Shown: positions 29,979-40,450 of the stretch, piece by piece
How positions within the stretch are numbered: position 1 is the first letter of the stretch
Layout of the letters: the number at the start of each line of letters is the position of its first letter
From: Priapulus caudatus
Taxonomy: Eukaryota; Priapulida; Priapulimorpha; Priapulimorphida; Priapulidae
DNA: 43,889 bases
Direction: 5' to 3'
NCBI RefSeq assembly: GCF_000485595.1
Contig: NW_014577062.1
Coordinates: 573,032 to 616,920, forward strand
Position numbers and translations under genes: made by a program
The notes under the pieces: generated by a model
What the model saw: the letters and a program-made list of their open reading frames with translations, nothing else
Told to the model about the DNA's origin: nothing
The model's database searches: none

Positions 29979-31400
29979 CGCTTACGGGCCTAGCTGGTGG
30001 CGTTACCAACATTCCACTGGTGCCTACATGCTCAGCTTAAGGAGTTATAATTATCAGCATCATGCCAACGGTCCTAGCCGGTGCATTGTTATCATGATGT
30101 CCGATGCCTTTAATACACGGAATTATCAGCATGACCAAAAGGTGCTAGCTGCTGAAATTACACACTTGATGCCCAGAAGTCTGACTGATGGGATTCTCAA
30201 TACTGCATCTAGTATAGAAGCCGTGTATGGAAAGTTATCAAAAGGATGTCTAAGCGACCTAACTGGTGGTATTATAAACCTGGTTGCTAGTGGCATAGCT
30301 GATTGGGGTACTAACGGTATGTCTAGGAATCTGGCTGGTATTGTTATCAACATTATGTCTAGAGATCTAGTTGATGGTGTTATGAACATGATGTCTATTG
30401 GTCTTGTTGCTGGTGTTATCAACATGATGTCTATTGGTCTTGTTGCTTGCGTTATCAACACACTGTCTAGCGGCTTACTTGATGGGGTTAGCGACATCGT
30501 TTTTTGTTTCCACATCCTGGCCGCTTCAGTTATGAAATCGGTAAATAACCTGCTGCATTACAATACTCAGTTATTAAACATGGCGTCTACTAGTCTAGCT
30601 TCACGCGTGAGGATGCTGCTGCATGTTGGTTATCGTTCAACCAGCATTGCTCGCCAGTTTTAGCAATCCTAATTTTTTCAAGTTTCCAATTAGAATGTTG
30701 TTGCTGCCGCTCGTCGATTGTCGATAGCACGTGGTAAACATCGTTGTCGTAAAGGCAGAAACCAGTATGGCTGTCATCGAATATGTCTATGGGAAGCTAG
30801 TATTTCAAACTCGCGTGACTAAAGTTGCAGGTAGTCGTGACAGCGATGGCAGCGGCGCCACTGTCGTTTTGATGGCGATCATAGTCATTGCGGAATTAGG
30901 GTAGACCGTTGCCATTCTGGCCGCCTACTCCTCGTCGATTTCAGAGTAATCTTTTGTAAAATAAGTTCACTAACATAATGAGCACACGATTTTACACGCT
31001 TGCGAATGTGACGCTTATGTCTACGTGGTCATTCGCATGGATTAAAAAATTACACGCTGGGAGTAAATGCAGAAAACTATAATAGCCCGCATTGTCAGTT
31101 ATCAGTGATACTCTGCTGCCGAGACTAGCGGGTTGCCTTGCGTTGGCTTTTGGTACAGGCCCGCATCGCATGGTGCCTGCTGCTGGTCGCCTCGATATTT
31201 ATGAACTGGCACGTGCACGAGAAGCCTACTGTATGGTACACGATAAACCAAAGAGGGATACACACTTAGGCACACCACGACGAAATACTGGTGATAACGC
31301 TACCCGCCTGCCGTGCCAATATACCAAACCAACGCTGGAAGTTAAGCGTGTTCGAGTCGGTTCCTTCAAACCTTGAGATGAGGAGGGTAATTAGCTAGTC
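29979..31400 (+). other. Probable 3' UTR and downstream flank
   Basis: Starts with a degenerate 36-bp repeat. ATTAAA variants occur at 30574 and 31041; a canonical AATAAA appears only at 32243, so the UTR end is unresolved. The open frame 29899-30663 in another frame is explained by the repeat, whose unit is a multiple of three. Confidence 0.5.
30319..30498 (+). repeat. 36-bp degenerate tandem repeat, five clear units
   Basis: Units begin at 30319, 30355, 30391, 30427 and 30463 (ATGTCTA... or CTGTCTA...). Units three and four are nearly identical. More diverged copies (CTAGCTGGTG and AACAT words) can be followed over about 29985-30620. Confidence 0.9.
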
Positions 31401-32481
31401 GGCATAAGACTTGCCGAGTTCATCGACAGCTGGTCCCTTGGTAAATCTATAAACGAACGATACGCGGGCATTGATGTTTATCATTTTATGTTAGCCATGC
31501 TGCCTACGTATGAGGATCTGGCAATCTGTTAAAATTGGTGGGTGATAAAACTCAATATACAATATTTTGCTTACTGAACCCGGTATGATGAATGCCCCGG
31601 TTTCCCAACAAGCGAACCGGAGACCGACATTGGTGGCTTTCTCAGCATAATCTTGACCGATATGTTATGGATTTTATATTGTAGAACATCATTTTCTCGG
31701 GGTTTTGGCTCTAACTGTGATACGCAGGGTGAATTATAGCTAACCTTTGTGTCACTGTTGAGACCAGACTTGCCTGCTCTTTGGCTGACGGAAGCGACTC
31801 GAAAATAATATAGACTTGAAAATGCCACGAAACCTTTAGCATGAAATTCAATCAGGTTTTTAATGAGCTAGACACAATCGCCTATTACAAGCACATGACA
31901 GGGTATTTCCAACAACGGTACTCGCCAATATATAGAGGCATGATCAAAACATGTTTGTAAGAGTTTCAACCTCTGCCTTTGGTGAACAGCTACGGCCCAT
32001 AATGAGCTCACTCTGCGTGCAGCGTGTATGGTTACGGCCGTAAAACGATGAATTAAGACTTTTAGCAGACGCATGTACGATATAAATTATTAGTCTCCTT
32101 CATATTATTGCAGACGCTTTTCAAGAAAATGCCTTGAACGGCGTGTTCCATACGAGGGTTTCCTATCGCAAAACAGAGTAAAATCAAATTAGCAATACAT
32201 GCATGTTCTCATTAATGATAACTAGTGTCATAAAAGATCAAGAATAAAAAATCATTTCCTCTCTCCTACGTTATGTCCTTTCCTTCTAGTAAGTAATTGA
32301 GTCAAATTCTGTAGGCCAAAGAAAGGAAACTCTGGCCTATGTGTGTACCCACGTGATGGGAATTTGCTTATTTTTCATACTGTGGTTTTATATTTTAATA
32401 CTATGTGTTGTATTGTGCCGTGAAGATGTGTAATGCATGCTCTTCTCAAATATTCTTGTTATTTCAATAGAGTTTGTGATG

Positions 32482-32541
<60 letters not shown>

Positions 32542-32617
32542 GTAGTATAGTACGTACGTTAGTTTAGTTCGTTTAGTTGTCGTCGTCGTACTACGTTACT
32601 ACTTAGTNNNNNNNNNN

Positions 32618-32652
<35 letters not shown>

Positions 32653-32761
32653 GTAGTATAGTACGTACGTTAGTGTTGTTATTAGTTGTCGTCGTAGAGT
32701 AGTGTATAGTAAATATCTCTTCTCTAACTAATTACTTATTAGTTACTTTGTAGTTAGTTAG

Positions 32762-32810
<49 letters not shown>

Positions 32811-34950
32811 TATATATTTAATCGGGATTCTGATGCCGATGTTATTGTTGCTGCCGTATCTACTGTATCTTGTATTTACATATGCCAGGACTATCATCTG
32901 GTTATTAGGTACACAAATTTACTGGGCAGGTTCTAACCTCGATTAGTTTTTTTGGGAATAGGCGTAGAATTTCATTTGTAAGTGCGTTTGCATGCCCAGT
33001 TTCGTAGTCATCCCCAGGCCGTGTTGTCTCATGAACACCGGCTGTTTACATAAGGGCCTTTGCGTATGTTTTGTGTGTGTGTGCGTGTTGTTTTGTCGTC
33101 GTTGCTTGGTTGCTAGATTGGTTTAGCGAACAAACAGTGCGAGTCGCCAGAAAACATCATTTAGTACTTCACCTGATTGTCTAGTCTTTATACCACGTCA
33201 CCAATTTCTATATCATTACGCGTAAAGTTGATTCTCGAATAGTGAGACTTTTTATATAGGTCGGCTCCGAGAGACATAGGTTCAGTCAACTGTCCGTAGT
33301 TATTCATGCTCCGGCGACGTCAGATCAAAGTATTTTTCACGGCGGTTTGATATACAATATCACAGACCAATTCCGACGCTGACTATTTCGCGCAACTAAA
33401 CGGCCGGAACAAAAATTTACTTAGGCGTATTTTCTTAAACGGTCGGCCGTAGGCGTATTATTATGTGTCAGAATTTCCTTCAAGGCACGAAGTGTTCTGT
33501 ATAGGGTTTGCTAGAAAGCGCCGAAGAGCTCACAGATAATTCAATAGTGTATATTATTAATGTCATTGCTCATTCATTTGGGTAAAAATAATTAGGTAAC
33601 GCTGATACTTATCATTATTGCTCATTTCCATTTTATTTATGGAAACGTTGATGGCACACTGCATTTCCATTACTTTTACTCGTTTGGCTTAAGCCAAAAA
33701 TCACCGTCATGTCCATGGAATTTTGCCTTTTGCTTTACTGTGATGCAAGCTCGTGTATATATTTCTTTGTACACACACAAATATATATTCATGTATCTCA
33801 TAGCTCATGGCACGCTTTTGTATGAATTATCATGAAGTTTAATGTATAGCAGGTTTATAAGTGCAATTGCTCTTACGCTTTGCTTGTTCCCCAAACGGCA
33901 TATCTAGCCAGTAATTGTGACCATGGCCCACGGATCAAGCGGCTGCGGTTAAGGCTATACCCGTGTAAATTTTCTACGTTCTATATCATGGTTAACAGGA
34001 GCACCTGCATCTTATATACTTATTGCTAGTCTACGTATCGATGCCATAACAGCACTATAGTATTGGAGCACGAATCACCCGATTGCGTCGGTTTAAGCAC
34101 GGCTTTACTGCGGATATCTTATGCGACACCCAATAGGCTGACATATACATTTTCTAATCACAGAGATTATATTATGTATTGCTACCTGTTCTATGTTTCC
34201 TTTCACGAGATAGTCACTCCTGAAAGCATGTATAGGCGTCGAGTGCGGGATGTTACTATGGCTAATCACACGTCACGTCGATTAGTGCAGCAATCCAGCG
34301 GCGCTTTAAACAATTCCGATGTCTTCAGCTTTTAGTACGGCTACGAATAACGTAATAATGATGATTTTATGAGTCTTATACGGCAGACGTTAGGCGTTTA
34401 GATCAATGCTATCGCCCTCTATGCAAAAGTGCATACTTGTTGCGAGAGGGGCGGCATTATTAGAGTCAGTGGTGCAGATGTAGTGCGTAGTAGGTACTAC
34501 CGGGCGTCTAAGCCCGGCTCCGACGGGTGGCCATATATAAATGCCAGGCTCGTACACAACCCCGCGGCGCTGCTACTGATACGTGCCGATGCTTTCGGTG
34601 ACAATCTACTAGACGATAGATGTTACTGGTTGACTCTCGTGTCGTGCTTTCCGACCCCTGCTACTATGGTTACCGCAAAACGAGCTTTGGCATTGGCGCT
34701 TTTCCGGAGGCCTTTTACAGAGTTTGCATGATGTGGAAAGCTGTCAACTGTATATAGTGTTTCATATTTTCACTGGCCTCAAATGCCCAGGTTTATTATC
34801 GATGTGAAATGACTCATCTTCTTGATTATTTTTGCCATTTTTGAATAAAATTGAAAAGTTTAAATTATTGAGAAACTACTGTTTCTATTATGTGATGACA
34901 CACCTCATTCGATCGCAACTCAGCATATATAACTCAGTATATATATATAG
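31400..34950. other. Intergenic stretch, no gene recognised
   Basis: AT-rich sequence without recognised protein or RNA genes. Contains (TA)n tracts around an assembly gap (32487-32815). AATAAA at 32243-32248 and 34844-34849. Short open frames (for example 34063-34335 and 34429-34731) show no family resemblance I can name. Confidence 0.7.
32487..32815. repeat. (TA)n tracts around a 10-N assembly gap
   Basis: TA repeats at about 32487-32537, 32618-32648 and 32763-32808, with N at 32608-32617. The text after the first and second tracts starts with the same GTAGTAGTATAGTACGTACG stretch. Confidence 0.95.
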
Positions 34951-35519
34951 CCCTGTCACACCTACCCGCGATCACGCTAGCGCTCCCACTGCGACCTGAA
35001 AAGTATGAAAGCGCGAGGAAAAGCGCAGTAAGGACCCTGAGAACGATTTGATGACGCAGTGAAAACTGTCAAGGGCGGAAGAGAGTCGCCATGCGCTACC
35101 TTGAGCGCCAAACCTCGGCGCTTGTTTTGAGCATGCTCAAAACAAGCGCAGCGGGTCGCGCTCTGATAGAGCGGTGTAATGACGCAGTACAGTCGCCATA
35201 GCAGCGTAAAGCGAACTACATGAGCGTATCGTGGACGTAGCAACAACGCATAGAAGCGACTTGGGGTCGCAGAAATCGTCCCTTGCGACTGGTGTGCGAC
35301 TGCTGTACGCTCATTGGACTCTCAAAAGGTGCCTCTCCCGTTCTTATTGCGCCGTTACTGCGCTTCCACTACGCTTTATGGGCTTGTTTTCGCTCATTCT
35401 ACGTCCACTCTGCGCTGCCACTGAGACTATGACGCTCCTAATACGTCCAAGGCGTTGTTCCGACGTTTGCAATAGGTTCACATGCGTTCTTATTACGATC
35501 CCTCATACACACATTTTTG

Positions 35520-35527
35520 TATAAATA
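35520..35527 (+). promoter_or_regulatory. TATA box of the transposase
   Basis: TATAAATA lies 46 nt before the transposase ATG at 35573. Confidence 0.6.
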
Positions 35528-35572
35528 CAGCTTTATCTTCTATACACAATCAGTGTGCATTTGCTCTTCGCC

Positions 35573-36480
35573 ATGGCCGCAGACAGGCAGAATGTGCTAA
35601 TTGTACTACGGTTAGCACATATGCAGGCACAAGATGACCAGGCCCTTGTCAACATCATGAGAAGGAGAAGAATGAGAAGGGGAAGAAGGGAGAGGAGATG
35701 CTGGGTTTGACCATGGTTAGACGTGGGGAGAAGAATTTAGTTTGGCCACTATCACTGCCTAATGGCCGAGCTACGACATGAAGATCCTGCATCCTTCTTT
35801 AACTTCATGAGAGTACAACCAGAATTGTTTGATGAGCTCCTAGCAAGACTTGGTCTAAGATACACCAAACAAGACACCATGTATAAGAACGCTATGGAAT
35901 CAGGGTTGAAGATTGCAATTACTATGCGCCACCTAGCATCCGGTGACAAGTACGGCAGTATGAAGTTTGACTTCAGAGTTCCTCATAACACCATGTTTGT
36001 CTGTAGTACGAGAAGTCTGCCAGGTCATCGTAGATGAGTACAAAGAGGAAGTCATCAGCTGTCCAATCTCCCCTAAAGAAGGGCGTGCCCTTGCTGAAAT
36101 TTTTGCACGTAGATGGAACGTCCCTCATGCCTGTGGAGCCCTTGATGGAAAACATGTTGCCTGCAGAAAGCCAGCGAACAGTGGAAGCCTTTATCACAAC
36201 TATAAAGTTGGAAAATAGATGTTGGAGGGCACGGACACATGTCAGATGCACAGATCTTCAATGATTCAGAGCTGAAGGAGTGCCTAGTAGATGGGACCAT
36301 TGGTCTTCCTCCAGCAGACCACCTACTAAATGACGACAGGGACATGCCATATTTCTTCCTGGCTGATGATGAGTTTGGGATGCGGACCAACCTGATGAAG
36401 CCCTACTTGATGCGCAAGATGACCAAAGAGCAGATGATCTACAACTACGGAGCCTGCTGCTGCTGCTGGACCACGCCTGC
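35573..36480 (+). pseudogene. Harbinger transposase remnant (DDE_Tnp_4 type)
   Basis: Begins MAADRQNVLIVLRLAH; the frame meets TGA at 35708 and TAG at 35738, then continues MAELRHEDPASFFNFMRVQP. A frameshift near 35996-36003 moves to the next frame, which carries RRWNVPHACGALDGKHVACR and NSGSLYHNYK, the first catalytic-Asp region (GALDGKH). A deletion at about 36215-36240 removes the core that normally follows NYK. Then SDAQIFNDSELKECLVDG and FFLADDEFGMRTNLMKPY give the second Asp region (LADDEFG). The frame is cut after MIYNYG, so the third catalytic residue (the VENAFG-type Glu) is missing. Not functional as read. Confidence 0.9.
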
Positions 36481-36498
36481 ATGTTGGGCTGCGGCTGC

Positions 36499-37576
36499 CT
36501 AGTTGATGTTATTATCCATGTCCAGGTATCTGTACAGCTGAGAGTGGTCGACCTGGAAGCGGCGCCATAGAGAAGGATCCAGGTCCTTCATTACAGACTT
36601 TGTCCAGTCTGCATAAGTGGTTCGCTCGGTGACGCGGACCGGTGGCTTGAGCATTTCCAGCATCTTCTGCTGCAACTCCAGTAACTGCTGCCCCCTCTCC
36701 GTGATGCCCGCCAGCACGCGATCTTCCTCCGCAGTCGACTTTTTTGTTGATTTATTGGGGCGCACGTCCAAGATGATGGGTGCATCAGAAGTCCCCGCAG
36801 TGGACGGCTGGACCGACTGGACCTTCTCCCCATCATCATTCCCAGCATCCCCGGCCTCTTCAGTATCTCCCGTGTCTCCGAGAGCAGCAGCCGCCGCAGC
36901 TGCTTTAGTCTTGATCTGCAAAGACAAAAGAAAAGAAGAAAGTAAGTAAAAGGTAATTAAGTACAATTTCATATACATTTATAGACAATATTTCACAATT
37001 TTACCATTTTTACGATTTTTACAATTTTACGATAACCTGAAAATGATATTTAATTGTTGACTTACACTGAACACTGTGCGACGCTGTACTTCATAGATAT
37101 GGGTCTTCAGGAAAGCAAACCGTGCCAACACCCACTGATCGCGCTCAGTCAGCTCCGTCGCTCCTTGACCAGACTTCTTCTTTAGAAGGCGGCCGTACCT
37201 CGTCCTGAGAAACCTGTACTAAATCGACAAGATCTCGCTGGTCTTCCCCATCTCTGCCGCCGTGTCATCCCACGGCTTATCCTGCCTTTGCTTGTCTTTA
37301 TAGCTGTTCAGCTTCTTGTTATACAGGCATTCATTTTCCTGTATCCACTCAGCCATGGCTTCCTCTTCTACCAGAGTGAGGTCCGTGGTCTTCTTGGCCT
37401 TCTTGGCTTTGGGAAGGAGGGCTAGGCTGGCATCTCTAGAGGATGATCCAGCTGCGCTACTCTCCTCTGGAGGATCTTCCTCATGGGAGTTGCCAGCAGG
37501 CTCAGATGGAACAGGACTGGACAACCGTGGACGATGGAGACGGCCTTCCTCGACCCCTGCCTCGTCTTTTTGGCAT
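36499..37576 (-). pseudogene. Harbinger accessory protein, MADF/Myb-like DNA-binding (broken)
   Basis: Read on the minus strand. ATG at 37576 gives MPKRRGRGRGRPSPSST, a basic start. A frameshift near 37525 leads to SSPVPSEPAGNSHEEDPPEE and the trihelix/MADF-like part (LTLVEEEAMAEWIQENECLY). A TAG at 37219-37221 interrupts it, where a Trp would fit; the frame then continues YRFLRTRYGRLLKKKSGQ. A 150-nt intron (36916-37065, GTAAGT...TTGCAG) precedes an Ala/Asp/Glu-rich and coiled-coil-like exon ending LYRYLDMDNNIN. Such proteins bring the Harbinger transposase to the nucleus and to the element ends. The end TAG (36499-36501) may itself be a mutated Gln codon, since an open QQQQQ stretch follows. 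Confidence 0.8.
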
Positions 37577-37623
37577 GGTGCACACAGCAGCTGAACGTAG
37601 ACTGATCCTGAAGGTCGCAGGAG

Positions 37624-37634
37624 ACTCTATATAT
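37624..37634 (-). promoter_or_regulatory. TATA box of the accessory gene
   Basis: Plus-strand CTATATATACA reads TATATATAG on the minus strand, about 50 nt before the ATG at 37576. Confidence 0.55.
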
Positions 37635-37704
37635 ACACGCCGCACACGCGCAGGGATCGAGTTGCAAACGTATTGAGAGCGTAGTAAGAGCGCAGCGAAA
37701 GCTA

Positions 37705-37985
37705 CTTGGACACACTGAGAGCGCACAGAGCGCAGTGGGAGCGCACTGAGAGCGCACTGCGCGCAATGGGAGCGCATTGAGAGCGCACAGAGCGCAGTGG
37801 GAGCGCACTGAGAGCGCACTGAGCGCAGTGGGAGCGCATTGAGAGCGCACAGAGCGCAGTGGGAGCGCACTGAGAGCGCACTGAGCGCAGTGGGAGCGCA
37901 CTGAGAGCGCACAGAGCGCAGTGGGAGCGCATTGAGAGCGCACCGAGCGCAGTGGGAGCGCATTAAGAGCGCACTGAAAATCAAA
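37705..37985. repeat. 31-bp subterminal tandem repeat array, about nine units
   Basis: The unit reads GAGCGCAGTGGGAGCGCACT then GAGAGCGCACT. Each unit holds three GAGCGCA cores about 10 bp apart. Lies inside the right end of the Harbinger element. The opposite-strand open frames here (Ser-Val-Arg-Ser-Gln-Cys type) are repeat artefacts. Confidence 0.93.
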
Positions 37986-38200
37986 CTGGGAACGCATAGG
38001 GTCGTAGTGAGAGCGTAATAAGCGAGTCAATGGCGTACTGTAAGCTACTGTTAAGCTACCTGGTGTCACGGATATCACAATATTCGGCGATATCACTGCG
38101 CTTTGGTAAACATTTTCCGGGAGCGCAAAGCGGTCGCCGGCTGACGAGCTCTCGAGCCGGCGACGGCTATCGAGGTACCCACCCTGTAGGTGGGACAGGG

Positions 38201-38912
38201 GTAGTATCGAATTCAAGACCGTTGGTTTCTTAAACGTTTTATCCCAAATACGACACTAGGAATGCGGATGTGGGTACGCGGTTCATATCGAACATCGTGT
38301 TCCAATGTAAATGCGCTCGCATACTAGACGACATATTTCCGTGTACAAGAATGCCCTACTAATGGAATATGATACAGGTCTCTCTAAACAGTAAACGTTT
38401 GGACCTTCGGTAAAAAAAAAATTAATACATTTAGCGGTAATCATTTCCATTAGTCTCTTTAAATATATTCCAAAATTTTATCAAGTAGACATTCGTGCAG
38501 CATCCGTACTGGTGTATTAATTATAGTGAATTTGTCATAAGCATAAAATGGCGTCGGAGGAAAAAACAAGTGCTATCATGTTCACATTAATTTTTAGAAA
38601 GGAAATCCAGACAGCACATAATATTGGGCCAATATTGGTATGATCCGAATAGCCGACACAGCCAATATCGGGCCACGAGCGTGCGTGCGTGAGCACGTAC
38701 ACGTGCGGGCGTGCGGGCGTGTACACGTACACGTAATACACGTGCGTGCGTGGTGCGTACGTGCGTGCGTGGTGCGTACGTGCGTGCGTGGTGCGTACGT
38801 GCGTGTTCACGTGCGGGCGTGCGGGCGTGTGCACGAACACGTGCGTGCGCCCGTACACGTGCGTGCGTGCGTGCGTGTGCACGTACATGTGCGTGCGTGC
38901 GTGCGTGTGCAC
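38201..38912. other. Spacer with GTGC-rich tract
   Basis: Non-coding between the transposon and the satellite. Contains CGTGCGTG/GTACGTGC-rich low complexity at about 38680-38910. Confidence 0.85.
38680..38910 (+). repeat. (CGTG)n/(GTACGTGC)n tract
   Basis: Includes three exact GTGCGTGCGTGGTGCGTAC type 19-bp units near 38743-38800. Confidence 0.9.
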
Positions 38913-39460
38913 AATATTTTGTGATTAATATGTATTTAAAATAGTTAGGGTGTATCTCAGCATAGATTTCCCTAATAAACTTTTATCAGTAGACCTGTGT
39001 TTATAATTAGGAGGGTGCCCTAGCATGTAGGGTACAAAACACCTACTTTATGCCCTCGGGTACTTCCTCTTGCCTCCCCTGTTTCTCGCTCAGCCTCCTT
39101 CTTCTGCTACCGCCCCCAGCTATCTTTCCTGCCGCCTTTCCTCAGTCTCCCATCTCCTCTTTCCCTCAGCAAGCTATGTTATAATGTTTGCCTTAGACGG
39201 CACTGCACGCCTAACACGGTGCGCGCGCATGCGCAATATCTCCCAAGAGAAATCGTATTTTGCAAAGATTATGCATTTAAAATGAAGAGGAGTTATCCTA
39301 TCATAGATTTATATAATAACATTCTACCCGTAGACATTATTTAAGAAATAGGAGGAAGAGCTTGCATGTAAGGTCACCGCTGCGTATACCTGGCAGTATA
39401 GAATCTGGCTACGTTAGTGTGTTAGCGCATGCGCAATATCTCATCAGAGGAGTTATATTT

Positions 39461-39508
39461 GTATCCCCCGAACGAAGTTCGTGGGGATACTATGGATTTG
39501 GCATCGTC

Positions 39509-39548
<40 letters not shown>

Positions 39549-40450
39549 AGAGATTTCCTTGTGAACGCTCTACCGGCTGCAGTTCTTCTCGGATCATCTT
39601 CAAATTTCGAATGAAGGTGCGTTATCGTAAAGCGAAGACACCTATCGTTTTTGGTGTGGGCGGAGTCATCGTTTCTAGAACCTGTAACTTCTGCACTTTT
39701 TACCCGATTGTCATGAAATTAATATTTGTATTAAAATTAAAATTTAAAAATTAACAAAAAAAAATTAAAAAAAAAATATTTGTAAAAAAATATTAAAAAA
39801 TAAAAAAATATTTGTATTAAAATTTGTATTTAAATTTATGATTGTCATCAAATATATATATATATATAGGACATGTTATATCGCGCCTGTCGTGCCAAAT
39901 CACATCCGGTAAAAACAGCACAAGTTACAGGTTCTACAATATTCCACAAAAATGTTGTTACCATGGCAACGATGACTCCGCCAACACCAAAAACGATTGG
40001 CGTCTTCGCTTTACCATAACGCACCTTCATGCCAAATTTGAAGATGATCCGAGATCGGGTAAAAACTGCCCACCAGGTCACTGCGACCTTTATTTCACCT
40101 TTACCTTGATCTTGATCATATTTCTCTTCCGCTCTCTAACTCAGCCCCTAATTGACCTAGCGCGACTAAACTTGGTATGTTTACACATCTTGGGGAGAAG
40201 GTCGGTCGCATACCAAAACCACCACTGTCCTTGACTTAGTTTGACCTTCACCGTCGACTTACATTTCCTCTTCGGCCTTCTATGGTAACCAGATTCCATA
40301 TACTTCCACATCTGAGGCACACCAGTTGTCTAACAAACCTTTGTCTTTGTGACTTATTTAACTTACCTGCCCTTCTACGTCCTTACAGAGATATTCCATT
40401 CATACTAGATCACGGGGGATACATGTAGTTGGCGACAACTGCCCGTTTCT
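39461..40450. mobile_element. Insertion in the satellite, ~990 bp, with inverted-repeat core
   Basis: Interrupts a satellite unit between GAGTTATATTT (ends 39460) and GTGATGAATATGCAT (about 40454). Near its ends are GTATCCCCCG (39461-39470) and the exact inverse CGGGGGATAC (40413-40422). TTTGT occurs at both junctions and may be a 5-bp target duplication. Contains (CCG)n at 39511-39547 and two inverted arms, 39588-39705 and 39908-40053. No coding capacity recognised; class unknown. Confidence 0.7.
39511..39547. repeat. (CCG)n microsatellite
   Basis: About 12 uninterrupted CCG units inside the insertion. Confidence 0.97.

Larger units (their letters stand above)
34951..38200. mobile_element. 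PIF/Harbinger-type DNA transposon, degenerate copy
   Basis: The left end CCCTGTCACACCTAC (34951-34965) and the inverse complement of the right end (38186-38200, CCCTGTCCCACCTAC) match at 14 of 15 bases. Inside are a Harbinger-type DDE transposase remnant (+) and a convergent MADF/Myb-like gene (-), the usual two-gene layout of this superfamily. Each has its own TATA box. TAG follows closely on both sides (34948-34950; 38202-38204, one base off), so the target duplication is uncertain. Both genes are broken, so the copy is non-autonomous. Confidence 0.88.

Noticed and set aside
31092-34731. Open frames of 60-100 codons downstream of the channel gene
   Set aside because: Lengths expected by chance; no recognisable motif, splice context or repeat origin.
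37422-38216. 264-codon minus-strand frame with SVRSQCAPTALCALS repeats
   Set aside because: The subterminal 31-bp array is open in several frames. Only the short MPKRRGRGRGRP piece at 37576 belongs to the broken accessory gene.
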